From: Alistipes sp.
Lineage (GTDB): Bacteria > Bacteroidota > Bacteroidia > Bacteroidales > Rikenellaceae
Direction: 5' to 3'
Assembly (NCBI GenBank): GCA_017629985.1
Contig: JAGBWD010000037.1
Coordinates: forward strand, 1-45,612
Length of the DNA stretch: 45,612 bases
In this document: positions 24,407 to 32,549 of the stretch, one piece after another
How the letters are laid out: the number at the start of each line of letters is the position of its first letter
How positions within the stretch are numbered: the first letter of the stretch is position 1
Position numbers and translations under genes: made by a program
Notes under the pieces: model-generated
What the model saw: the letters and a program-made list of their open reading frames with translations, nothing else
Told to the model about the DNA's origin: nothing
Databases searched by the model: none

Positions 24407-24414
24407 CAAATATA
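24407..24414 (-). promoter_or_regulatory. Promoter -7 element for the GH2 gene
   Basis: On the minus strand TATATTTG matches TAnnTTTG and lies 33 nt before the GH2 ATG at 24373. No TTTG is seen at the usual 19-nt spacing. It is divergent to the probable cvpA promoter about 22 bp away. Confidence 0.5.
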
Positions 24415-24435
24415 CGAATAAAGAAAAATATTTCT

Positions 24436-24443
24436 TACCTTCG
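24436..24443 (+). promoter_or_regulatory. Probable promoter -7 element for the cvpA-like operon
   Basis: TACCTTCG fits a relaxed TAnnTTyG form. It would give a leader of about 90 nt before the ATG at 24540. That leader contains an 11-bp direct repeat, GTAAAACTTAA (24468-24478 and 24524-24534), flanking a region that can fold through CTCC and GGGAG segments. Confidence 0.4.
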
Positions 24444-24539
24444 TGCAAAATAATAGTATAAAAGTGTGTAAAACTTAACCTCCTAATCGGCGAATCGCTA
24501 GTTGGGAGAGGGGAGAAGATAACGTAAAACTTAAATATT

Positions 24540-25169
24540 ATGATTATTGATATTTTATTTGCTGTATTGGCAATTTTGTCACTAATATTGGGATGGCGCA
24601 AGGGCTTTGTGGTGCAACTAATACAGCTCATAGTCCTCTATGCAGCGATACTATTAGCTCCAGAGCTTGCCGACTCTGTAGGTGAGATATTTACTAATGA
24701 TCGCAGCCTAACATACCTCATAGGTTTTGTTGCCATCATCCTAGTATCGTGGGTTGTTATACGTATCATAGCTCCACTATTTCGCAAGATTTTGCTATTT
24801 GGGCTGTTGAAGAAGTTTGACTCTCTGTTTGGCATGGTTCTCTCGTTCTTTACCATGGTGATTATAGTCTCTGTTGTCTGCTCTCTCTTTGTCACCGCAA
24901 ATATTGGTCAGATGCGTGCTGATAAGGTGATGGAGCTTGGTGCGCAGGGTATCGATGCTGATACCATGGAGGAGTATGTCGAGATGTTTGAGGATAAGGA
25001 TTTGCGCGTTAGAGACTTTTTTGAGCCAAATTATGTATCCTACGAGGTTCTTGATGACTCTTTGTTGTTCAACCATCTTGTAGATATCGGCGATGTTGTA
25101 TGTCCCGAGCTTGAAGATATTCAGGAGGAGATATTGGAGTTGGCCGTTGGTGTAAAATCGAAGCTATGA
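24540..25169 (+). CDS. CvpA-family inner-membrane protein
   Basis: This 209-aa protein has four hydrophobic segments (about 2-20, 27-45, 60-78, 97-117) with the CvpA pattern near the start (LILGWRKGFVVQLIQL). It ends in an acidic C-terminal tail. CvpA-family proteins are linked to colicin V export in E. coli and to envelope integrity in other bacteria; their molecular role is unclear. The stop overlaps the rsgA ATG by 4 bases, so the genes are coupled. Confidence 0.88.
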   Translation: MIIDILFAVLAILSLILGWRKGFVVQLIQLIVLYAAILLAPELADSVGEIFTNDRSLTYLIGFVAIILVSWVVIRIIAPLFRKILLFGLLKKFDSLFGMVLSFFTMVIIVSVVCSLFVTANIGQMRADKVMELGAQGIDADTMEEYVEMFEDKDLRVRDFFEPNYVSYEVLDDSLLFNHLVDIGDVVCPELEDIQEEILELAVGVKSKL

Positions 25170-26101
25170 GTGAGGTAGTAGATAGACGTATAGAGGGCGT
25201 TGTAATCAGCTCTACAGGTAGTTGGTACGAGGTTGCTACGGAGCGTGGCACCCTCGATTGTCGTATTCGTGGTAAGTTGCGCCTTAAGGGTATTCGCTCC
25301 ACAAATCCTGTGGTTGTTGGCGACCGTGTTATGGTGGAGCAGGATGAGCAGAGTAATAGCATCGTGGAGATTATCCCCCGACAGAATTATGTTATTCGCC
25401 GTGCCTCGAACCTCTCGAAGGAGTCTCATATCATAGCGGCAAATATAGACCGTGCCTTGCTCATCGTGACCCTTCAGGCTCCTACTACGCCTCGCGAATT
25501 TGTAGATCGTTTCCTTGTCACCTGCGAGGCATATAAGGTGCCTGTGACGATAGTTCTGGGTAAGGCTGATAGCCTTGTCGATGAGTTAGATGCCGAGGCA
25601 AGGGAGTTTGAGGCTATCTATAGGGATGCTGGATATGATGTGTTGCGATTAAGCTCCACTACGGGTGTTGGCGTGGAGGAAATTCGCGAGATGTTGCGTG
25701 GTCGCACAACGCTTGTTGCGGGTAACTCGGGTGTCGGAAAATCAACGCTAGTAAGGAGCATAGACCCTACGTTGGATATTCGTACAGGTGAGATATCGGA
25801 GAGCCATCACAAGGGAAAGCACACCACAACCTTCTCTACAATGTATCCCATCGAGGGTGGATATATCATTGACACTCCGGGTATTAAGGGCTTTGGACTT
25901 ATAGATATAGAGTCTCGGGAGTTGTGTCGTTACTTCCCGGAGATGATGCGTCTAGCCCCCGATTGTCGCTTCTACAACTGTACGCATACCCACGAGCCAG
26001 GCTGTGCAGTGTCGGAGGCTGTAAAGGAGGGCGTTGTGGCGTGGTCTAGATATGAAAGCTATCTAAAAATTTTGGACGAAGATGACAAATATCGTAAGTA
26101 G
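25166..26101 (+). CDS. rsgA: Ribosome small-subunit GTPase RsgA
   Basis: This 311-aa protein shows the RsgA order of parts: an N-terminal OB fold (about 5-75, VVISSTGSWYEV) and a circularly permuted GTPase with LGKAD (G4), the P-loop GNSGVGKS (near 189-196) and DTPG (G3). A C-terminal zinc motif with cysteines and a histidine follows (CRFYNCTHTHEPGC). It assists late 30S assembly. The start overlaps cvpA by 4 bases, and the end overlaps the methyltransferase gene by 20 bases. Confidence 0.95.
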   Translation: MSEVVDRRIEGVVISSTGSWYEVATERGTLDCRIRGKLRLKGIRSTNPVVVGDRVMVEQDEQSNSIVEIIPRQNYVIRRASNLSKESHIIAANIDRALLIVTLQAPTTPREFVDRFLVTCEAYKVPVTIVLGKADSLVDELDAEAREFEAIYRDAGYDVLRLSSTTGVGVEEIREMLRGRTTLVAGNSGVGKSTLVRSIDPTLDIRTGEISESHHKGKHTTTFSTMYPIEGGYIIDTPGIKGFGLIDIESRELCRYFPEMMRLAPDCRFYNCTHTHEPGCAVSEAVKEGVVAWSRYESYLKILDEDDKYRK

Positions 26102-26804
26102 GCTCCGCACCGAAGAGCACTCCGAGGAGTGGATGCGTGAGCGTCTAGAGTATATGGCACAGTTCCTTACCGAGGAGCGTAAGGAGGTGTTGAGTCGTAC
26201 GTTAGCAATGCGAACACACTATATGCGTATTCTTACCGAGAATATGTTTCATCCCCAGAATGCAAGTGCCATTATGCGCCATTGTGAGGCCTTTGGCATT
26301 CAGCAGATACACACCGTTGAGGATAGATGTAAGTTTGATCCCTCGGTAAATATTGTAAGAGGCACGCAGAAGTGGGTAGATGTGGAGCATCACGACACCA
26401 CGGCGGAGGCTCTCGCGGCACTTAAGGCGGAGGGGTATCGCATCGTTGCAACAACGCCTCATCGTTGTAGTGCTACGCCCGAGACGTTTGATGTTACGAA
26501 GGGTAAGTTTGCTTTGGTGTTTGGCACCGAGCATGCTGGAATATCTGATGAGGTTATCGCTGCGGCAGATGATTTCTTGATGATACCGATGTGTGGAATG
26601 GTGGAGAGCCTCAATGTCTCTGCTTCGGCGGCCATATTGATATATATGTTGTCGCAGCGCATCCGCGAGCAGGTTGAGGATTGGCAGCTTAACGATGCCG
26701 AGAAGCTACGCCTCTTGACACGATGGACCATCTCCTCGGTGCGCGACTATGAGGGTATCTTGCGCAAGGCCGAGCAGCGTGGTGATCTTGTTGTTAAGGA
26801 GTAG
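26082..26804 (+). CDS. trmH: SpoU-family tRNA 2'-O-ribose methyltransferase, TrmH-like
   Basis: This 240-aa protein has the three SpoU (SPOUT) motifs: NASAIMRHCEAFG with the catalytic-type arginine, FGTEHAGIS, and IPMCGMVESLNVSASAAILIY. The trefoil-knot family methylates the ribose 2'-OH; this form most resembles TrmH, which acts on G18 of tRNA. It begins 20 nt inside rsgA. An internal Met at residue 18 is a possible later start. The convergent WbqC gene ends only 17 nt away, and no clear terminator separates them. Confidence 0.87.
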   Translation: MTNIVSRLRTEEHSEEWMRERLEYMAQFLTEERKEVLSRTLAMRTHYMRILTENMFHPQNASAIMRHCEAFGIQQIHTVEDRCKFDPSVNIVRGTQKWVDVEHHDTTAEALAALKAEGYRIVATTPHRCSATPETFDVTKGKFALVFGTEHAGISDEVIAAADDFLMIPMCGMVESLNVSASAAILIYMLSQRIREQVEDWQLNDAEKLRLLTRWTISSVRDYEGILRKAEQRGDLVVKE

Positions 26805-26821
26805 AGGTGATAGCCGCGGTG

Positions 26822-27424
26822 TTACCACTTCGACTTTATGAGAATATCACCAGCCGAGGGACCCTCGCACATGATTAAGTCATATATCGAGAGATTCGGC
26901 GTGAAGGGTATCCTGTCGCTAAATACCTGAATGTAAGGCTCCGCGGAAAAACTAGACTCTCGCCTTTTGTCGCGGAGGTCTATATCGTTGTCAGAGGCTA
27001 TGATGTAGCTCTCCGAAAGTCGTGGCACGGGGCATTTCAATATTGCACATACAGCCTCCAATGTGGCATGGTTAAGCTCTATGAGATACTTCCACTCGCG
27101 GTTGTAGAGCTTTGCAAAACGCTCGGCATAGTAGTCGTAGTAGGGCGAGGAGCGATATGCAGACTCCATAGCCACACGATGTTGGTGTTGCCACCTCTTG
27201 GAGTAGTCTATCTCCATCTTACTCATTGGCTGACGAGGACGGTTGGCGTGCGACAGCTGTACAGATAGCTGCATAACACCTCCCGAAGTCATTATCTCTG
27301 TGCGGTTTCTGTCGGAGCGCTTCACATAATTTTCACCGAGGTCTATAACTACGTTGTCACCCCCTTGGCGGATGGCCGACCAGTACTCTATATTACCAAA
27401 ATATGTAGATGGAAGTATAATCAT
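26822..27424 (-). CDS. WbqC-family protein
   Basis: This 200-aa protein has the WbqC family start (ILPSTYFGNIEYWSAI) and the conserved segments RNRTEIMTSGG and YRSSPYYDYYAE. WbqC proteins are found near O-antigen and other biosynthetic genes; no reaction is established. It follows prmA by 13 nt in the same direction, the usual Bacteroidales partner of a housekeeping gene. It is probably cytoplasmic, since no signal peptide is seen. Confidence 0.8.
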   Translation of the reverse strand: MIILPSTYFGNIEYWSAIRQGGDNVVIDLGENYVKRSDRNRTEIMTSGGVMQLSVQLSHANRPRQPMSKMEIDYSKRWQHQHRVAMESAYRSSPYYDYYAERFAKLYNREWKYLIELNHATLEAVCAILKCPVPRLSESYIIASDNDIDLRDKRRESSFSAEPYIQVFSDRIPFTPNLSIYDLIMCEGPSAGDILIKSKW

Positions 27425-27437
27425 AACCTACTTGGTA

Positions 27438-28280
27438 TTAATTCTTTGTAAATGCTAGTGCCACCCACTCATCCTCCATCATCGTCTGTGAGTGTGTGAG
27501 GCCGCGTGTGGTAGCTGCCGCAGTGATATCCTCTACATCTCCGCGGAGGAAACCACTCAATAGAAGTATGCCTCTATCCAAGAGTGCTGCGCAATATCTA
27601 TCGATATCCGCTAGGATGATATTTCTATTGATATTTGCTACAACCATATTGTATTGTTTGCCCTCTATAGCCTCCACCGTACCAAGGATTATATTCATGC
27701 GCTCGGTGATGTTGTTTAGCTCGGCAGCACATTTTGCGCTCTCCGTAGACCATGGGTCTATATCTACAGCATCCACGCTCTTTGCGCCACACTTCAAGGC
27801 TGCGATGGAGAGGACTCCAGTGCCGCATCCCACGTCAAGAATCTCCCCTGTTGCTCTAATTTGCTCAATAAGGCGACACATCATACGTGTTGTCTGGTGG
27901 TGTCCCGAGCCAAAGGACATCTGTGGCGATACCACGATATCTATAATCCCTGCTGCGGGCGGTGTGTGGTGTGGTGCGCGGATAACCATCTTCCCATCCA
28001 CATCCACAGGCTGAAAGCTCTCCTCCTCCCATGCGGCATTCCAATTCTCATCCTCAATCTCTGCCTCACCCTCGAGAGTGCCATACTCTGCAATCGTGGC
28101 ACGTGCCTCATTGCTACACTCCTTCCATGCTGTAGTAAGAATATAGGCCTTTAGTAGTACGCCATTCTCGCGAATCTCGGTGTCGAAGCTATCAAAGGGG
28201 TAGTCGGCAAGAAATGCAGCGAGGATATCTGCCATATCCTCGTTTTGGCAAAGTGCTGATATTTCGGTGTATTGCTTCAT
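27438..28280 (-). CDS. prmA: Ribosomal protein L11 methyltransferase
   Basis: This protein has 280 aa from the ATG at 28280. The SAM-binding motif ILDVGCGTGVLSIAALKCGA and the downstream VDIDPWS and MVVANINRNI motifs identify PrmA, which trimethylates L11 in the cytoplasm. The start at 28280 (MKQYTEIS) aligns with the family N-terminus; a start 36 nt upstream would add twelve unrelated residues. The promoter is the minus-strand half of the palindrome at 28390-28410. Confidence 0.92.
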   Translation of the reverse strand: MKQYTEISALCQNEDMADILAAFLADYPFDSFDTEIRENGVLLKAYILTTAWKECSNEARATIAEYGTLEGEAEIEDENWNAAWEEESFQPVDVDGKMVIRAPHHTPPAAGIIDIVVSPQMSFGSGHHQTTRMMCRLIEQIRATGEILDVGCGTGVLSIAALKCGAKSVDAVDIDPWSTESAKCAAELNNITERMNIILGTVEAIEGKQYNMVVANINRNIILADIDRYCAALLDRGILLLSGFLRGDVEDITAAATTRGLTHSQTMMEDEWVALAFTKN

Positions 28281-28389
28281 GAGGTCATCTATTTTAATGT
28301 GCAAAGTAGCATCCAAATACCCTTCAAAATTGTAGTAGGCGCTCTCTTATATTTTTGAAGTGAAGTAGATATTATGTAAAATAATTTTT

Positions 28390-28410
28390 GTATCTTTACC
28401 ACAAAGATAC
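28390..28410. promoter_or_regulatory. Palindromic divergent promoter between prmA and xerD
   Basis: A perfect 8-bp inverted repeat, GTATCTTT / AAAGATAC, with a 5-bp spacer places a -7-like box on each strand. The minus strand reads TATCTTTG (28409-28402), an exact match, and serves prmA. The plus strand reads TATCTTTA (28391-28398), one base off, and serves xerD at 28449. The two promoters overlap, so polymerase could not use both at once. Confidence 0.6.
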
Positions 28411-28448
28411 GAAAAGTGTCTTAAAATGGTGCTACGAATTGGAAAAAT

Positions 28449-29369
28449 ATGGCAGATGTAACAAAAAAGTGGGAGAGGTTAAGAGCTGATTATAAACGAT
28501 ACATAAAGACAGAAAGGCGTCTATCGGCAAATACCGTGGAGGCATACGTAGATGATTACAATGAGTTTATGCACTTTGTACTTCGCATCTATGGTGTCGC
28601 CCCCGAGGAGGTAAATGCCGCTATGATATCGCGGTTTATGCAGTGGTTATACTCTGCAAAGCGTAGTAGTGCCTCGCAGGCACGTAGGTTAAGTGGCATA
28701 AAGAGCCTATATAACTATTTGCTCATCACCGAGCGTGTTGAGCAGTTGCCAACAGAGAGCGTAGATGCCCCCAAGGCGGAGCGTCTGCTGCCCGATGTGT
28801 TGAGTGTTGCGGAGATAGATGCTCTGCTCCGCACGTTTGATATCACAACTGCAAAGGGGTGTCGTGATAGTGCTATTGTTGAGGTGTTATACTCTACAGG
28901 GCTACGTGTCACGGAGCTTGTTACACTGCGCATGAATGACCTATTTTTCGGTGAGGGGTATGTGCGTGTTATAGGCAAGGGCGATAAGCAACGATTGGTG
29001 CCAATTAGCTCTGCAGCACGCGACAAGATTCAGCTATATATGGAGTTCCGTAAGCCTGAAAAACCCTCGGAGCCTACGCTGTTTCTCAACAATCGTGGAA
29101 AGCCCCTTACACGAGTTATGGTCTTTACGATTATCCGCCAGGCGGCGGAGCGTGCAGGAATAACCAAGAGCATAAGTCCTCACACCCTTCGCCACTCCTA
29201 CGCCACACATCTGCTGGAGGGTGGGGCAAATATCCGCCAGGTGCAGGAGCTGTTGGGGCATGAGAGCATCTCAACAACCGAGGTATATACTCACCTCGAT
29301 CGTAGGCATCTACGTAGTGTTGTTGAGGACTCCTTTGTAGATGTAAATGAAAGATTAACAGATATGTAG
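28449..29369 (+). CDS. xerD: Tyrosine recombinase XerD-like (chromosome dimer resolution)
   Basis: This 306-aa protein has an N-terminal SAM-like domain (about 10-95) and a C-terminal catalytic domain. The active-site set is complete: the Arg in TGLRVTEL, the Lys in GKGDKQR, HTLRH, the His in GHES, and the Tyr in EVYTHLD. The length fits XerC/XerD rather than the larger integrases of mobile elements. It leads a seven-gene plus operon with a 2-nt gap to the next gene. A XerC/XerD split cannot be made from this gene alone. Confidence 0.88.
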   Translation: MADVTKKWERLRADYKRYIKTERRLSANTVEAYVDDYNEFMHFVLRIYGVAPEEVNAAMISRFMQWLYSAKRSSASQARRLSGIKSLYNYLLITERVEQLPTESVDAPKAERLLPDVLSVAEIDALLRTFDITTAKGCRDSAIVEVLYSTGLRVTELVTLRMNDLFFGEGYVRVIGKGDKQRLVPISSAARDKIQLYMEFRKPEKPSEPTLFLNNRGKPLTRVMVFTIIRQAAERAGITKSISPHTLRHSYATHLLEGGANIRQVQELLGHESISTTEVYTHLDRRHLRSVVEDSFVDVNERLTDM

Positions 29370-29371
29370 CT

Positions 29372-30334
29372 ATGAGAAAGATTGTGATGCTTGTGTGTGC
29401 GCTGTTATGCGCTGCGACATCTCTTTATGCCGCCTCCGAGGATGTTTCGATAGAGGTTCCGTGGGGTAGGATATCTGCTACGCTATCACAGCCCACAGAG
29501 GGTAGTGATGCGGCGGTGTTGATTGTTGCTGGCTCGGGGCCTACCGACCGCAATGGTAACTCGGGTCTAAATCTCAATACGTATGCCTATAAGATGCTCT
29601 CGGATGGCCTTGTGAAGTCGGGCTATGCTGTTTTGCGCTACGACAAGAGGGCTATCGGCGGAAGTTATCTCTCGCCAGAGGATATCCCTGCCCTTACGCT
29701 CGATGATTATGTGGAGGATGCCGAGAGATGTGTGGCGTGGTTACGTGCGCAGGGCTTTGCAAGGGTGTATGTAGCAGGACATAGCGAGGGTGGTAGCATA
29801 GCCATCGAGGTTGCCGAGCGTAGGAGGGTTACGGTAGATGGTCTTGTGCTTCTTGCCGCACCAGGATATCCTATGGATCAGATACTTATGGGTCAGCTGT
29901 CGGCACAGCTTATGCCGGCATATATAGGTCTATACGTCACAGCACAGAGCATCATTGGCAAGATTAAGAGTGGCGTAGATGTTGCTGTGGAGGATATCCC
30001 CCAGGAGCTACTCTCGCTCTTTCATCCCACCGTGCAGCCATTTCTACGTAGTAGCATGCAGCGCGACCCTTGTAAGATGATAGCTGGGTGCAAAGTCCCA
30101 ATACTCATCATCACTGGTGGTAGAGATATTCAGGTGTCGGTGGCCAATGGCACAAAGCTTCTTGCTGCGGCGCCCGATGCACAACATGTAACATTTGAGA
30201 ATATGAGCCATGTGCTTAAGGATGCCCCATCGAGTGACCGCGTGGAGCAGCTGTTGAGCGTCTATACAAATTCACAGCAGGAGCTAACCCCAGGCCTCGT
30301 ATCAACAATAGTAGAGTTCTTGAACGTAAAATAA
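29372..30334 (+). CDS. Secreted alpha/beta-hydrolase
   Basis: This 320-aa protein has a signal peptide (MRKIVMLVCALLCAATSLYA, cleavage near residue 20). The alpha/beta-hydrolase fold has the nucleophile elbow GHSEGG (about 139-144), an oxyanion-region GSGPTDRNGN, the aspartate in GGRDIQV and the histidine in MSHVLK. The family includes periplasmic esterases and peptidase-like hydrolases; substrate unknown. It begins 2 nt after xerD. Confidence 0.82.
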   Translation: MRKIVMLVCALLCAATSLYAASEDVSIEVPWGRISATLSQPTEGSDAAVLIVAGSGPTDRNGNSGLNLNTYAYKMLSDGLVKSGYAVLRYDKRAIGGSYLSPEDIPALTLDDYVEDAERCVAWLRAQGFARVYVAGHSEGGSIAIEVAERRRVTVDGLVLLAAPGYPMDQILMGQLSAQLMPAYIGLYVTAQSIIGKIKSGVDVAVEDIPQELLSLFHPTVQPFLRSSMQRDPCKMIAGCKVPILIITGGRDIQVSVANGTKLLAAAPDAQHVTFENMSHVLKDAPSSDRVEQLLSVYTNSQQELTPGLVSTIVEFLNVK

Positions 30335-30352
30335 CAAAATAATATATAGCCT

Positions 30353-31072
30353 ATGTCACTATTTTCAAAACTTTTTGGTGGCTCTTCAGCCCCTCTATAT
30401 CCATCGGATGTTGTTCAGATAAATGGCCGCGAGGTTAAGCTTACCTTCTTTGCTCACGCCTCTATAGCTATTGAGTTTGAGGGTCGCACCATATATGTAG
30501 ACCCTGTGAAGGAGAATGCCGAGTATGATAAGCTCCCCAAGGCCGATATGATTCTCGTTACGCACTCCCACTACGACCATTTCGACATGGCGGCTATTGA
30601 GGCGGTGCAGCAACCCCAGACATGCATACTCCTTGATAAGAGTTCTGCAGAGGGTTTCCAGGGTGATTGTTACACCATGCTTCCTGGTGCTGTTGCCGAG
30701 CCTTTTGCCGATATACGTGTGGAGGCTGTAGCAGCATACAACACCTCGGAGCATCAGTTGCAGTTCCATCCCAAGGAGCGCGAGGATTGTGGCTATGTGG
30801 TGACCCTTGGTGGTGATGTTCGCATCTACATCTCGGGAGATACAGAGCCTACGGCGGAGCAGGCAGCTCTTGAGGCTATTGATATAGCCTTTATATGTGT
30901 AAATCAGCCATATACTATGACTCCCGAGCAGGCTGTGGCGGCGGTAAAGGCCCTAAATCCAAAGATATACTACCCCTACCATTATGGACAAGTTGAGGAG
31001 CCTACCGATGTGGAGGCTCTAGCGAAGATGCTTGAGGGTGTAACAGATGTTCGTATCAGACCATTGGCATAG
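30353..31072 (+). CDS. Metallo-beta-lactamase-fold hydrolase (UPF0173-like)
   Basis: This 239-aa protein has the metal-binding motif THSHYDHFD (about 70-78), a second ligand in SGDTEPT and the final histidine in YYPYHYGQ. The N-terminal 20 residues are not a signal peptide. Members of this group are cytoplasmic hydrolases of unsettled substrate. Its 3' end overlaps the comEC-like ORF by 26 bp. Confidence 0.8.
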   Translation: MSLFSKLFGGSSAPLYPSDVVQINGREVKLTFFAHASIAIEFEGRTIYVDPVKENAEYDKLPKADMILVTHSHYDHFDMAAIEAVQQPQTCILLDKSSAEGFQGDCYTMLPGAVAEPFADIRVEAVAAYNTSEHQLQFHPKEREDCGYVVTLGGDVRIYISGDTEPTAEQAALEAIDIAFICVNQPYTMTPEQAVAAVKALNPKIYYPYHYGQVEEPTDVEALAKMLEGVTDVRIRPLA

Positions 31073-32537
31073 GAGGTTTAGCCTCGATGAGCTGCGGCAT
31101 CGTCTTATGTCGATGCCTATGCTCGTGGTGCTGTTACCATTCATATTAGGAATCCTTGCAGCTAGCTATGTACTCTTTCCGCCATATATCGCCGAGGTGG
31201 CAATATGTGTGGTGACTATTTTGGGGTGGGTGTCACTACCTCGCAGGGTGTCGTTGGGATATGCTGCTGTGGCACTTTGGCTTTTTGGCTATCTAATTGC
31301 CGACTACCGCACCCCACACGCCTCGATGCCCTATGGTAGCGCCGTGGAGCTAGATGTGGAGGTAGTAGGTATCCCCGCAGAGCGCGAGGGATATCGTGTT
31401 TCGGAGGGACGTGTAGTAGCTTGGAGGGGTGATGATGTGTGGCATAGAGCCGATGATAAGGTGCTTTTATGGCTACGCAATGATGATATTCGTGAGGGTG
31501 ATGGTGTGGTGATATATGGCATGGTCAGTGAGCGTATGTCGCGCTTTGAACCCTATGATAAGCTCCTTCGTAATAGGGGTTATGTGGGTGGCGTAGGCAT
31601 CGAGGATAACCTCATATCGCAGCAGAGAGGTGAGCATAGTAGACTACATCATCTTGCGGTGGAGAAGTTAAGAGGCTATATGCTCGACACTCTGTCGCAT
31701 GCCACCTCCGAGGCGATGGTTACGGGGTCGCGCCATGCTATGCCAAAGATGCTTCGTGAGGCATACTCCGCAACGGGATTGTCGCACATATTGGCAGTCT
31801 CGGGACTCCACCTTGGTATTGTGCTTATGGTGATGCTTGTCATTGTGGCGCCGTTACGACTGATACATCGAGGACACCGCGTGGCAAACATCCTTATTGT
31901 CGTGGCAATATGGCTCTTTGCTACGATGAGTGGACTATCCCCCTCTGTGGTACGTGCTGCGATAATGCTTACTATGCTTCAGCTAGCCTACTTCTCATCT
32001 TTGGCGAGAAGCTCAATAAATATCCTAGCTGTAACGCTCTTTGTGATGTTGTTGTATCGTCCTAGCTACCTCTACGATGTAAGTTTTCAGCTATCGGCAC
32101 TTGCCGTGGCGGGTATTCTTCTGTGGGGAGAGCCTCTTGTGCGCCGACTTCGTGGGCGGTCAAGGCTTTGGAGGGTTGTAGCCTCCACGCTTATCATAGG
32201 CTCTGTCGCTACATTGTGGACGCTCCCTGTTGTGTCGCACACCTTTGGTAATCTCCCTTTGGCAGGCGTGGTTCTTACCCCTGTAGTTATGCTCTTTGCA
32301 TATACCATCGTTGGATGTGGACTCTTTGCACTGATACTTCCCCACCCTCTGGCTATGCCCTTTGCCGTGGTGGGAGAGTGGGGTGCAGCGATACAAAATA
32401 GTGTTGTGCTGTGGGCTTCGGAGCATGGCTTTACGGGTGTAGAGTATCAGATGCCTCTGGGTGGCGTTTTGCTCTGCTATGCTCTCTATGGTGTGGTAAC
32501 AGTTGTAGCGTGGTCGAAAATAGAAAAAAAGTGGTAA
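31047..32537 (+). CDS. ComEC/Rec2-family membrane channel protein
   Basis: This 496-aa protein has at least ten hydrophobic segments. The ComEC core signature is visible (GLSHILAVSGLHLGI near 248-262, then SGLSPSVVRAAIM and SYLYDVSFQLSALAVAGI). An OB-like region (about 100-180) precedes it. The C-terminal beta-lactamase domain of longer ComEC proteins is absent, which is common in Bacteroidales. ComEC forms the inner-membrane pore for transforming single-stranded DNA. The start is uncertain: ATG at 31047, or ATG at 31107 closer to the first membrane segment. Confidence 0.85.
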   Translation: MFVSDHWHRRFSLDELRHRLMSMPMLVVLLPFILGILAASYVLFPPYIAEVAICVVTILGWVSLPRRVSLGYAAVALWLFGYLIADYRTPHASMPYGSAVELDVEVVGIPAEREGYRVSEGRVVAWRGDDVWHRADDKVLLWLRNDDIREGDGVVIYGMVSERMSRFEPYDKLLRNRGYVGGVGIEDNLISQQRGEHSRLHHLAVEKLRGYMLDTLSHATSEAMVTGSRHAMPKMLREAYSATGLSHILAVSGLHLGIVLMVMLVIVAPLRLIHRGHRVANILIVVAIWLFATMSGLSPSVVRAAIMLTMLQLAYFSSLARSSINILAVTLFVMLLYRPSYLYDVSFQLSALAVAGILLWGEPLVRRLRGRSRLWRVVASTLIIGSVATLWTLPVVSHTFGNLPLAGVVLTPVVMLFAYTIVGCGLFALILPHPLAMPFAVVGEWGAAIQNSVVLWASEHGFTGVEYQMPLGGVLLCYALYGVVTVVAWSKIEKKW

Positions 32538-32549
32538 CTTTGCCCTATT

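Noticed and set aside
28281-28316. Earlier start for prmA
   Set aside because: It would add twelve residues unlike the family; the ATG at 28280 aligns with the known N-terminus.
28449-29369. Integrase of a mobile element
   Set aside because: Length, motifs and the position at the head of a housekeeping operon fit XerC/XerD.
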